DNA from: Pseudomonas sp. 7P_10.2_Bac1
GTDB taxonomy: Bacteria > Pseudomonadota > Gammaproteobacteria > Pseudomonadales > Pseudomonadaceae
Direction: 5' to 3'
DNA length: 64,000 nt
Assembly (NCBI RefSeq): GCF_025465935.1
Contig: NZ_JANLNV010000090.1
Location: 1-64,000 of the forward strand
A model generated the notes under the pieces. The model was not told the DNA's origin, made no database searches, and saw only the letters and a list, made by a program, of their open reading frames with translations. Position 1 is the first letter of the stretch, and every line of letters begins with the position of its first letter. Below, in pieces: positions 9,206 to 16,916 of this stretch. The translations under genes were made by a program, and so were the position numbers.

Positions 9206-9292
9206 ATGTCTGATGTGCGCCCGCTGCAAATGAACCCCCGCCCTTACGCCTGCGCGCTCGCCGCGTGTACCCCGCCAAGTACCGACACCTAG
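9206..9292 (+). CDS. Small ORF, 28 aa, candidate ribosomal peptide precursor
   Basis: An ATG with a strong SD (AAAGGA, 9-base spacing) opens a 28-codon frame ending in TAG. The N-terminal half is polar (MSDVRPLQMNPRP). The C-terminal half has the compact stretch YACALAACT (residues 14-22) with two cysteines four residues apart, then PPSTDT. This polar-leader, Cys/small-residue-core layout resembles short RiPP precursors. It lies just upstream of an exporter and a TldD/TldE pair, proteins known to trim or mature ribosomal peptides such as microcin B17. I do not recognise the sequence. A regulatory leader peptide for the exporter gene is the main alternative. Function is inferred from context only. 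Confidence 0.5.
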   Translation: MSDVRPLQMNPRPYACALAACTPPSTDT

Positions 9293-9423
9293 CCTGAAGA
9301 CGCTATCACGCAGCTGTTCACCATGAGCGCCTGATAGACGCCACGCACTCGCTTGATCCCCCCATTGGCCGACTCTGCCCGAGCAGCCAACGCGGACCGC
9401 TTTGCTTTGAATAAAGGTCAGAC

Positions 9424-11241
9424 ATGTCTGAATTTGACGCTATTACCGTTCCTCCCAAACGGCCTTGGGGCTTTGTATGGCATTACGTACGCCTGTACCC
9501 GAGCTGGTATTGGGCCATTGCTGCATTGCAAATCGGCGCCGCCATGACCGCCACCCTCATGCCCTATGCCATCGGCCGTATTACCGGGGCCGTGAGTGAC
9601 GGTCTGTGGGACCACGCCGACCTGTGGCAGGCCAGCCTGCCCGCCCTGGGCTTGCTGTTCGGCCTGGCCGTAGCACAAATGCTCTGCGCCCGTGGTGCGA
9701 CGCTGTGCCTGATCATGGTCCGGCCACAACAGAAAATACGCATCGTGCGTGATCTGTTCGCCTATTTGCAGCGCCATTCGGCCCGCTATTTCGGTGAGCA
9801 TTTTGCCGGCAGCCTGGCCCATCGCATTGGTGAGGGCAGTATTGGCCTGCTGGAAATCACCTGGAACCTGGTGGTCGACATGCTGCCGATTCTGGTGGTG
9901 CTGGTCACCAGTCTGGTGCTGCTGACGCTGGCCTCGCCCTGGTTGGGTCTGTGCTTGCTGATCTGGGTGGTGGCTTACACCTTGTTGGCGTTTGTGCTGT
10001 CGCGCAAAGCACAGGGGCTGGCCGCGGATCACGCCAAGGCACGCAGCATGACCACCGGCAAAATCGTCGATGCGGTCAGCAACCTGGCCAGCATTCGCCT
10101 GTTCGCCCGCCAGGACTTTGAACTCGATTACCTCAACCTCTACCAGACTCAAGAGAAACAAGCCGCCCAGCGCTCGTTTTTCTACCAGGAGAAAATCCGC
10201 CTGCTGCAGGACAGCCTGTCGATTGTGCTGCGGGTCGGTCTGGTCGCTATCGCTTTGTACCTGTGGCATCTGGGCCAAATCGATGTCGGACAGCTGGTGA
10301 TGGTCGCCACACTGGGCCTGATGATCGTGGCCCAGTGCAGCTATTTGAGCATGCAGTTCATGCACTTTTTCGAATCGGTCGGCAACATCCAGAACAGCAT
10401 CGACACCCTGCTCAAGCCACATGAAATGCCAGACCGGGACGACGCCCAGCCCGCGCGCATTACTAAAGGCGCAATCCAGTTTCGTGACGTGAATTTCGGC
10501 TACAGCGCCGACAAGCCGATCTTTAAACACTTCAACCTGAACATTCCGGCCGGTGAGCGCGTCGGGATTGTCGGTCTGTCGGGCTCCGGCAAGTCGACCT
10601 TGCTCAACCTGCTGCTGCGCGCCTACGACCCACAGCAAGGCCAGGTCGAAGTCGATGGCGTTGACATCCAAACCATGACCCAGCAATCGCTGCACAGCCA
10701 TATCGGCCTGATCCCGCAGGAACCCGGGCTGTTTCACCGCTCGCTACGGGAAAACATCGGTTATGGCGACGTAGCCGCCGATGAGACCCAGATTGTTCTG
10801 GCAGCCAAACGTGCACACGCCCATGACTTCATCCTGCACATGCCCGAAGGCTACGACGCCCTGATCGGTGAGCGCGGCGTCAAATTGTCGGGCGGTCAGC
10901 GTCAACGCATCGCAATTGCCCGCGCCCTGCTCAAGAACGCCCCGATTCTGGTGCTCGATGAGGCCACCGCCAGCCTCGACTCAGAAACCGAGAGCCTGAT
11001 CCAAAGCAGTCTGGACGACATCATGGCGGACAAGACGGTATTGGTGGTTGCTCACCGGTTGTCCACCATCGCCCATCTTGACCGCATCGTAGTACTGGAT
11101 AACGGATTAATAGTTGAAGACGGCAGCCATTCGGCATTACTTGAACGTAAAGGTCTTTACTTCCGTTTGTGGCAGCACCAATCCGACGGTTTGTTGAGTG
11201 AAAAAGATGCATCGCAAGATGAATTATTGGCCACGTCATAA
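9424..11241 (+). CDS. ABC exporter with fused membrane and ATPase domains
   Basis: This 605-aa half-transporter has six predicted membrane segments (about residues 20-320; segments such as LPALGLLFGLAVAQML, DMLPILVVLVTSLVLLTL and WLGLCLLIWVVAYTLLAFVL) and a C-terminal ATPase with Walker A GLSGSGKST (about 384), signature LSGGQRQR, Walker B ILVLDEATA and H-loop VAHRLST. It works as a dimer exporting a substrate across the inner membrane. There is no N-terminal C39 peptidase domain, so any leader removal would need a separate protease, which the TldD/TldE pair downstream could supply. Start ATG is preceded by AAAGGTCAGAC. It lies 131 bp after the 28-aa ORF. A lipid or drug exporter is possible from sequence alone. 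Confidence 0.88.
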   Translation: MSEFDAITVPPKRPWGFVWHYVRLYPSWYWAIAALQIGAAMTATLMPYAIGRITGAVSDGLWDHADLWQASLPALGLLFGLAVAQMLCARGATLCLIMVRPQQKIRIVRDLFAYLQRHSARYFGEHFAGSLAHRIGEGSIGLLEITWNLVVDMLPILVVLVTSLVLLTLASPWLGLCLLIWVVAYTLLAFVLSRKAQGLAADHAKARSMTTGKIVDAVSNLASIRLFARQDFELDYLNLYQTQEKQAAQRSFFYQEKIRLLQDSLSIVLRVGLVAIALYLWHLGQIDVGQLVMVATLGLMIVAQCSYLSMQFMHFFESVGNIQNSIDTLLKPHEMPDRDDAQPARITKGAIQFRDVNFGYSADKPIFKHFNLNIPAGERVGIVGLSGSGKSTLLNLLLRAYDPQQGQVEVDGVDIQTMTQQSLHSHIGLIPQEPGLFHRSLRENIGYGDVAADETQIVLAAKRAHAHDFILHMPEGYDALIGERGVKLSGGQRQRIAIARALLKNAPILVLDEATASLDSETESLIQSSLDDIMADKTVLVVAHRLSTIAHLDRIVVLDNGLIVEDGSHSALLERKGLYFRLWQHQSDGLLSEKDASQDELLATS

Positions 11242-11260
11242 CAAAGGCGCGCCAATCCCT

Positions 11261-11294
11261 AATAAGTACGACTCTTTATAAAGGCGTACTTATT
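11261..11294 (+). promoter_or_regulatory. Perfect inverted repeat between exporter and tldD-like gene
   Basis: AATAAGTACG (11261-11270) and CGTACTTATT (11285-11294) are perfect complements separated by 14 bases. The stem is AT-rich and no T-tract follows, so it is not a classical terminator. It may be an operator or an mRNA processing/attenuation hairpin. Another perfect dyad with a 14-base spacer occurs at 14277-14314. Confidence 0.5.
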
Positions 11295-11379
11295 ACAACA
11301 CCTCCCAAACTCCCCGTGTTTATTAACCCAAGGCTCTGACTACTATTAACCAGAGCTTTGTTCTAAAAGGACACTCATC

Positions 11380-12813
11380 ATGAGTAACGCACAATCGTCG
11401 CTCAGACGATTTATGCAAACGTGTTCAGATACCTCAGCCTTTATTTCATTGCGCCTGGTTGAACAGCAATCGCAATCTTTGGCCGTGACTCGCAATATTA
11501 TTGAACCGCCTTCGCTGCGGCATACTTGCGGCGTCATGGTCTGCGTTCAAATAGAGGGGCAGCAGGCTTTTGCTGCCACCAGCGACATCAGTGAATCGGG
11601 TTTGCAACAAGCCCTTGAGCGCGCCCGGCACATCGCCAAATCCCTGCCCGGTCGCGGCCTGCTGCACTACCCTACCCCGCAAACACACGGTGTGCAGAGC
11701 CATTACCGCTCACCCGAACTGGACCTGCCGCTGCCAGACACCGCCGAGTGGCTGGCCCTGTTAATGGAAACATCGCAACACGTGCCCACAGACTCGCGAC
11801 TGGTGCATTGGTCGGCCCGTTTGCGTGTGGTGCAGGAACAACAGTTGTACCTGGACAACCTCGGCAACGAGATTCTGCGCAGCCAGCAACAGTTGTATCC
11901 CGAGATCAGCGTCAATGCCTTCGACGGCCAACAAAGCCAGCGCCGCACCTATGACGTGGCCCAGCAAGGCAGCGCCAATATCGTGAGCCAGGCCAACCTG
12001 GCCGAGCAGGCCCGGCGGGTCGCCGATGAGGCACTGCAATTACTGCTCGCCCCCAACACCCCGCAAGGCAAGCGCGACGTGCTGTTGATGCCGGATCAGA
12101 TGATCCTGCAAATCCATGAGTCCATCGGCCATCCACTGGAACTGGACCGTATTCTCGGCGACGAGCGCAACTACGCCGGAACCAGCTTTGTGACACCGGA
12201 CATGTTTGGCCATTACCGCTATGGCTCCGACTTGCTCAATGTCAGCTTCGACCCGGGCGTGACTGGCGAACTGGTCAGCTACAGCCACGACGACGAAGGT
12301 CTCAAGGCCGAGAAACACTTGCTGATCAGCCAGGGGATTTTGCAGCGCCCGATGGGCGGCGCGTTGTCCCAGGCCCGCAGCGACTTGCCGGGCGTTGCCA
12401 ATAGCCGTGCTTGCAGCTGGAACCGGGCACCGATTGACCGCATGGCCAACCTCAATATCGAGCCGGGCGATCAGTCGCTGGAGCAACTGATCGGCGGGAT
12501 CGAGCACGGCATTGTGATGGCGACCAACCGTTCCTGGTCCATCGACGATGCGCGCAACAAGTTCCAGTTCGGCTGCGAATGGGGCCAGTTGATCGAAAAC
12601 GGCGAACTGGGGGCAGTGGTCAAAAACCCGAATTATCGCGGGATTTCGTCGCAGTTCTGGCGCAACTTGAGCGCGGTGGGCGATGCCTCGACCAACCGCA
12701 TCATGGGCACGCCTAATTGCGGCAAGGGCGAACCCAACCAGGTCGTCACCGTTGGCCACGCTTCGCCGGCCTGTGTTTTCAGTCAGATTGATGTGTTCGG
12801 AGGCCAGGCCTGA
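11380..12813 (+). CDS. TldD-family metalloprotease subunit
   Basis: This 477-aa protein belongs to the TldD/PmbA (U62) family. The zinc-binding HExxxH motif is present as HESIGHPLELD (H246, E247, H251), followed by the family GTSFVTPDMFG region and a C-terminal NCGKGEPNQ with a Cys that could be the third ligand. In TldD-TldE complexes the TldD partner carries the active site and cuts unfolded peptides processively. Known cellular roles are maturation of microcin B17 and degradation of CcdA. Start ATG has SD AAAAGGACA. The stop overlaps the next start as TGATG, so the two partners are coupled. The position beside a small ORF and an exporter suggests a dedicated peptide-processing role, distinct from the housekeeping pair normally elsewhere in Pseudomonas. 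Confidence 0.9.
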   Translation: MSNAQSSLRRFMQTCSDTSAFISLRLVEQQSQSLAVTRNIIEPPSLRHTCGVMVCVQIEGQQAFAATSDISESGLQQALERARHIAKSLPGRGLLHYPTPQTHGVQSHYRSPELDLPLPDTAEWLALLMETSQHVPTDSRLVHWSARLRVVQEQQLYLDNLGNEILRSQQQLYPEISVNAFDGQQSQRRTYDVAQQGSANIVSQANLAEQARRVADEALQLLLAPNTPQGKRDVLLMPDQMILQIHESIGHPLELDRILGDERNYAGTSFVTPDMFGHYRYGSDLLNVSFDPGVTGELVSYSHDDEGLKAEKHLLISQGILQRPMGGALSQARSDLPGVANSRACSWNRAPIDRMANLNIEPGDQSLEQLIGGIEHGIVMATNRSWSIDDARNKFQFGCEWGQLIENGELGAVVKNPNYRGISSQFWRNLSAVGDASTNRIMGTPNCGKGEPNQVVTVGHASPACVFSQIDVFGGQA

Positions 12814-14147
12814 TGAGCAATTGCCGATTCGCCAGCCAGTTCAAGGCGCTGGAACAATGGCTGAAAAGCCAACTGCACACCGACGAACAGTTCACGCTGT
12901 GGTTTGAAGCCGAAGACAGCCAGTTCGTACGTTTCAACCATGGCAAAGTGCGCCAGGCCTATCCGGTGCTGCAAATTGAGTTGAATGTGCGCCTGATCCG
13001 CAATGAACGACACAGCAGCGCGCAACTGAACCTGAGCGGTGAGTTTGAACAGGATGTACTGACGCTCGGCCAGACCTTGAGCCAGCTTCGTTCAATACTC
13101 GATGTACTGCCCGTCGACCCGTATTTATTACTTAACACGCAAACCTGGACCAGCGAACGCCAAGTGCCCGGCCAATTGCCCGAGTTGCAAACCGTCATCG
13201 ATACGATCTGTGACTTGAGCCAGGGCCTGGACATGGTCGGTATTTATGCCGCAGGCACGCTGTATCGCGGGTTTGCCAATAGCTGGGGCGCGTTTGGCTG
13301 GCATCAATGCGCCAACGCGTTGTTCGACTGGAGCCTGTTTGATGCCAGTGGCGAAGCCGTAAAAAGTACTTACGGTTCAGCCACTTGGGACGCTGAAGCC
13401 TTAAGCGCCGTCTTTGCTCAGGCCCGCGAACAACTCAAGCATTTGAGTACGCCACGAATCAGCCTCAAACCGGGGCAATACCGGGCCTACCTGGCCCCTG
13501 CAGCTCTGGAAGAAGTACTGGGTTTGCTCTCTTATGACGCGTTTTCGGCCAGGTCTTTTGCTAACCGTCAGAGCGCGTTACAGCAGTTACAGCTGGGTAC
13601 ACAGCAGTTATCTCCTCTGGTCAACCTGCGCGAGCAGCCGTCAACCGGCTTCCAGCCGGGTTTCGGCCATGACGGTACGGCACGCCAGGACGTCGACCTG
13701 ATCCAGGCTGGAAAACTGGTCGGGCAACTGGTCAATTCACGCTCGGCCGCCGAATACGGCTTGCAGGCCAATGGTGCAGACCGCCAGGAAAAACCTCATT
13801 CACTGGTCATGGCAGCAGGTGAACTGGCCACCTCCGACGTGCTGCGTGAACTGGGAACGGGCTTGTACATCAGTAACTTGTGGTACTTGAACTATTCCGA
13901 CGTAGGTTCCGCCCGCCTCACGGGCATGACCCGTTTTGCAACCTTTTGGGTCGAGGACGGGAAGATCGTCGCTCCAATTGAAACCATGCGCTTCGATGAC
14001 AGCCTCTACAACCTGCTGGGCAGCAACTTGCTGGCCCTGACCCGTGAGCAAGCACTGTGCATCGACTCAGGCACTTATGAACGTCGCAGTCTGGACAGCC
14101 ATGTGTTGCCAGGTGCTCTTATAGAGCATTTAACCCTGACCTTATAA
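12813..14147 (+). CDS. TldE/PmbA-family partner subunit
   Basis: This 444-aa TldE/PmbA homologue lacks the HExxxH motif, as expected for the non-catalytic partner that lines the substrate channel. Recognisable segments include the N-terminal WFEAEDSQFVRFNHGKVRQA, which resembles the strand-rich first domain of the family, and the C-terminal GTGLYISNLWYLNYSDVGSA and GMTRFATFWVEDGKIVAPIE typical of PmbA. It overlaps the tldD-like gene by one base. Together they form a heterodimer inferred to process a peptide. Confidence 0.88.
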   Translation: MSNCRFASQFKALEQWLKSQLHTDEQFTLWFEAEDSQFVRFNHGKVRQAYPVLQIELNVRLIRNERHSSAQLNLSGEFEQDVLTLGQTLSQLRSILDVLPVDPYLLLNTQTWTSERQVPGQLPELQTVIDTICDLSQGLDMVGIYAAGTLYRGFANSWGAFGWHQCANALFDWSLFDASGEAVKSTYGSATWDAEALSAVFAQAREQLKHLSTPRISLKPGQYRAYLAPAALEEVLGLLSYDAFSARSFANRQSALQQLQLGTQQLSPLVNLREQPSTGFQPGFGHDGTARQDVDLIQAGKLVGQLVNSRSAAEYGLQANGADRQEKPHSLVMAAGELATSDVLRELGTGLYISNLWYLNYSDVGSARLTGMTRFATFWVEDGKIVAPIETMRFDDSLYNLLGSNLLALTREQALCIDSGTYERRSLDSHVLPGALIEHLTLTL

Positions 14148-14276
14148 CTTCGCACTAATAACAGGCACACCCATTTACTTTGGTGCACTTTTTTTGACAA
14201 GCCACAACTAACGTCTGATTGTCCTACAAAGAAAGTGATTATCAACGCGTACAACTTAGACTTAAAAGGGTTGATA

Positions 14277-14314
14277 AGCCGCGTTAATTAAGTTCCACAC
14301 TTATTAACGCGGCT
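14277..14314 (+). terminator. Perfect 12-bp inverted repeat after the tldE-like gene
   Basis: AGCCGCGTTAAT (14277-14288) and ATTAACGCGGCT (14303-14314) are exact complements with a 14-base spacer. It could end the exporter/protease transcript, but no T-run follows. Alternatively it is an activator site about 70-105 bp upstream of the -24/-12 element at 14379. Confidence 0.45.
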
Positions 14315-14378
14315 CGCCGGATGAATTTGTCTGGATAAGTCTAAATATCCTGCGGGTAAAACGACTGAATGCTTGCTG

Positions 14379-14395
14379 TTGGCATAGCCGTTGCA
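14379..14395 (+). promoter_or_regulatory. Candidate sigma-54 promoter for tonB-exbB-exbD
   Basis: TTGGCATAGCCGTTGCA has GG (14381-14382) and GC (14393-14394) at correct 12-bp spacing and a full TTGCA at -12; the -24 element has one change (TGGCAT for TGGCAC). Predicted start is near 14406, about 208 nt before the tonB start, the same leader length as for the first receptor. Confidence 0.5.
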
Positions 14396-14613
14396 ATACT
14401 CAATTTAACGAATTTTTACAAAATTCCAGATCCTTTGACTTAACCAACAGGCACTCAACATGACCCTTTATTCCCGCAGTGGTTAATGCCTTTGACAGGT
14501 GAGCTTTCACTTGTCGGTACGCCATTGAAACAACCGTTGAACGCATAGTTCTCGTCCCTGCACGCAAGGGCGAACGGAGTCTTATTGCCCTTCATTTTGT
14601 CGAGGGACACTTA

Positions 14614-15423
14614 ATGAGTAACGAGGTAAAACACACAGAACGGCCAGCCCCGGTCTTGGAAGCTGAGCGCGTTCAACAGTGGACTCACATTCCACATGTG
14701 CCCAACACCTCACAACCGGGCGGGCTGAGCAAGCCGCATATCCTGTTACTGGTGGGCGTGGTTGTGCTGTTGCACGGCAGCGCCTGGTGGTTTTTCCAGC
14801 GGGCCAAGGCCGAGCCGGTGATCACGCCACCGCAGATCCCGGAAATGACCGTCGAGCTGAGCAGCCCGGCGCCACCGGCACCGCCGGTCGAAGAGCCGCC
14901 GCCACCGCCTCCGCCACCAGAGCCCGAGGCGCCGCCAGAGGATGAAGATGCGGTCAAGCCGCCTCCCAAACCCGTGGAGAAGCCCAAGCCCATCGAAAAA
15001 CCCAAGCCCGTGGTCAAGCCCAAGCCGGTGCAGAAGCCGCAACCGGTCAAGCCTGCGCCACCAGCACCTGCCGCGCCGCCCGCACCGCCGGCCCCGGCTG
15101 CTCCCGCCGCCCCGGCTGCAGCACCCGGCCCGGCCAAGGAAACAGCCGCGATTTCGGGGCTGGCCAGCCTGGGCAACCCGCCGCCGGAATACCCGGCCAT
15201 CGCGTTGCGGCGTAACTGGGAAGGCTCGGTAGGCCTGCGTATCAAGGTGCTGCCCAACGGCCGTGCCGGATCGGTTGAGGTGATCAAGTCCAGTGGCAAA
15301 CAAGCCCTGGATGACGCCGCGGTGGCCGCTGTACGTAACTGGAAGTTTGTCCCGGCCAAACGCGGGGACACGCCGATAGAAGGGTTCGCCACCCAGACCA
15401 TTTCTTTCAAATTGCCGGAATAA
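14614..15423 (+). CDS. tonB: TonB energy transducer
   Basis: This 269-aa protein has a cytoplasmic N-terminus (about 45 residues, longer than usual), one membrane helix (about 46-66, ILLLVGVVVLLHGSAWWFF, with the His and Ser typical of TonB helices), a long Pro/Glu/Lys/Ala-rich periplasmic spacer (about 85-180), and a TonB_C domain (about 185-269; NPPPEYPAIALRRNWEGSV and VEVIKSSGKQALDDAAVAAV). It links the ExbB-ExbD motor to outer-membrane receptors. It sits between two receptor cassettes, so it is probably dedicated to them. The spacer is very GC-rich and codes long open frames on the other strand, which are shadows. SD is GAGGGACA. Confidence 0.93.
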   Translation: MSNEVKHTERPAPVLEAERVQQWTHIPHVPNTSQPGGLSKPHILLLVGVVVLLHGSAWWFFQRAKAEPVITPPQIPEMTVELSSPAPPAPPVEEPPPPPPPPEPEAPPEDEDAVKPPPKPVEKPKPIEKPKPVVKPKPVQKPQPVKPAPPAPAAPPAPPAPAAPAAPAAAPGPAKETAAISGLASLGNPPPEYPAIALRRNWEGSVGLRIKVLPNGRAGSVEVIKSSGKQALDDAAVAAVRNWKFVPAKRGDTPIEGFATQTISFKLPE

Positions 15424-15485
15424 CCCCGCCGGGTTCCGACACTTATTAATTAGCGCGTTATTTAACCGCAGTGCGAGGTATAGCC

Positions 15486-16190
15486 ATGAACGAGTCTCTG
15501 TCTTCCATGATCGTCCCGGGGGTACTTTGGGCCTTGGTGCTTTTTTCGGTGGTGAGTTGGGCGTTGTTGCTCATCAAGTCATCGCAATACCTGCGTCAGA
15601 AATCCCAGAACAACCAGTTCACAAAAGCTTTCTGGGCAGCCCCTGATCTGTTGACCGCCGCCGAACACGCCAGCCAATACCCCGGCGCCCTGGCCCGCAT
15701 CGCCAACAGTGGTTTTGAAGCCATGATCGTCGATGACACGCCGCGTACCACTCAGCAACTGGCCAACACCATCAACCGCGCCGATCGTCTGGAGCGCAAC
15801 CTGCGCCAGCAAATCCAGAAAGAACGTCGCGCCCTGGAAAGCGGCCAGGCGATCCTCGCCAGTATCGGCAGCACCGCGCCCTTCATCGGCCTGTTCGGGA
15901 CCGTCTGGGGGATCATGGAAGCGCTGCAAAGCATCGGCGCCAGCGGCTCCGCCAGCCTGGAAACGGTGGCAGGTCCTATCGGCCACGCCTTGATCGCGAC
16001 CGGCGTAGGTATTGCGGTCGCGGTCCCAGCGGTACTGATTTACAACTTCTTCCTGCGTCGCCTCAAGCTGGCCTCGGCCACCATGGATGACTTTGCCCAT
16101 GACTTCGACGCCCTCGCCCATCGCAGCGCTTTCTCTATCGACCGCCAGGCCATATCCAACAAGCGCACCGCGGTGCGGGAGGCAAGCTGA
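15486..16190 (+). CDS. exbB: ExbB-type proton channel subunit
   Basis: This 234-aa MotA/TolQ/ExbB protein has an N-terminal helix (about residues 7-30, IVPGVLWALVLFSVVSWALL), a cytoplasmic middle part, and two C-terminal helices with the family signature GSTAPFIGLFGTVWGIMEAL and GHALIATGVGIAVAVPAVLI. It forms the proton-driven stator with ExbD that energises TonB. I start it at ATG 15486 (SD GAGG) rather than at an in-frame ATG 15 bases upstream. Its stop overlaps the exbD start. Confidence 0.92.
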   Translation: MNESLSSMIVPGVLWALVLFSVVSWALLLIKSSQYLRQKSQNNQFTKAFWAAPDLLTAAEHASQYPGALARIANSGFEAMIVDDTPRTTQQLANTINRADRLERNLRQQIQKERRALESGQAILASIGSTAPFIGLFGTVWGIMEALQSIGASGSASLETVAGPIGHALIATGVGIAVAVPAVLIYNFFLRRLKLASATMDDFAHDFDALAHRSAFSIDRQAISNKRTAVREAS

Positions 16191-16591
16191 TGTCTTTCTC
16201 AACTCAAGACAGCGATGAAGTACTCAGTGAAATGAACGTCACCCCGTTGGTGGACGTGATGCTGGTACTGCTGGTGGTGTTCATCGTGACTACGCCGATG
16301 ATGACCAACGCGATCAAGATCAACTTGCCCAAGACCGATGCCGTGGCCACCGAGCAGAAGAAAGACCCGGTGGTGGTAAGCGTTGATCAGGACGGCAAGT
16401 TCTTCCTGGCCAAGAACGAAGTGGCCCCTGAACTGCTGGAAACCAGCCTGCAGGACATCAAGGCCAAGGACCCTGAAGTACGGGTCCAGTTGCAGGCCGA
16501 CGAAGGCGTCAATTACGGGCAAGTGGCCAAGGCCATGGCCTCGATTGAGCGCTCGGGCATCACCAAGATCTCGGTGATGACTGCTCGGTGA
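16190..16591 (+). CDS. exbD: ExbD-type biopolymer transport subunit
   Basis: This 133-aa protein has a short cytoplasmic N-terminus, one helix (about residues 18-40) with the family motif EMNVTPLVDVMLVLLVVFIV that includes the essential membrane Asp (D24 here), and a periplasmic domain. It completes the TonB motor. One-base overlap with exbB (TGATG) indicates coupling. A large inverted repeat follows, but the second receptor cassette is in the same direction and could be reached by read-through. Confidence 0.92.
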   Translation: MSFSTQDSDEVLSEMNVTPLVDVMLVLLVVFIVTTPMMTNAIKINLPKTDAVATEQKKDPVVVSVDQDGKFFLAKNEVAPELLETSLQDIKAKDPEVRVQLQADEGVNYGQVAKAMASIERSGITKISVMTAR

Positions 16592-16615
16592 TCTCAGAAT
16601 TGGGCGCGCCCTTAA

Positions 16616-16722
16616 CCCTCACCCCAACCCTCTCCCAAAGGGAGAGGGAGCTGATGGGTGGTGGTCTTGAAGCCGTATGCGATCAGTGCCCTCTCCCTCC
16701 GGGAGAGGGCCAGGGTGAGGGG
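16616..16722. repeat. Large double-hairpin intergenic repeat
   Basis: CCCTCACCCCAACCCTCTCCC (16616-16636) pairs with GGGAGAGGGCCAGGGTGAGG (from 16701). Each arm also holds its own small palindrome (CCCTCTCCC/GGGAGAGGG). The related sequence CCCTCTCCCGAGGGAGAGGG is repeated at 37395-37822. It probably is a non-coding Pseudomonas repeat family; it may also reduce read-through. Confidence 0.7.
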
Positions 16723-16765
16723 CTTTTGATGCTGATTGACGCAGTAACCACGCAGTAACCCCTGC

Positions 16766-16916
16766 TGTAACCACGCCGCGCGCGAACGCTGTCAGTCCGC
16801 GCAGGGGAGCGGCTTGCTTGAAAAAAGTGTTTTGCCACGGGTCGACACAACCCAACTGGAGTCATGAGGGCTCACAAGGCCATTCCAATAATCGTCTGAA
16901 AAAGTCGGAATTAACC
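16766..16916 (+). promoter_or_regulatory. Conserved leader of the second receptor gene
   Basis: This stretch mirrors 407-567, including GAGCGGCTTGCTTGAAAAAA, GGTCGACACAACCCAA and AAAAAGTCGGAA next to the start codon. No -24/-12 site like the one at 333 is seen upstream, so copy 2 either depends on read-through from exbD or has another promoter. Confidence 0.6.

Larger units (their letters stand above)
14148..14613. other. 466-bp regulatory gap before tonB
   Basis: No convincing gene. It contains CTGATTGTCCTACAA (14215-14229), a 12-bp perfect dyad (14277-14314) and a sigma-54-like promoter (14379-14395). Two tiny open frames, at 14369 (24 codons, no SD, overlapping the promoter) and 14460 (8 codons), are probably chance. 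Confidence 0.55.

Noticed and set aside
9353..9547. 64-codon frame beginning before the exporter gene
   Set aside because: Overlaps the exporter start in another frame and has no SD; the exporter frame is clearly the coding one.
14369..14443. 24-codon hydrophobic ORF and the 8-codon ORF at 14460 as further peptide genes
   Set aside because: Neither has an SD, and the first coincides with the -24/-12 element; chance ORFs are more likely.
14685..15410. Gly/Ala-rich minus-strand ORF opposite tonB
   Set aside because: It is the complement of the Pro/Ala/Lys-rich TonB spacer, not a gene.
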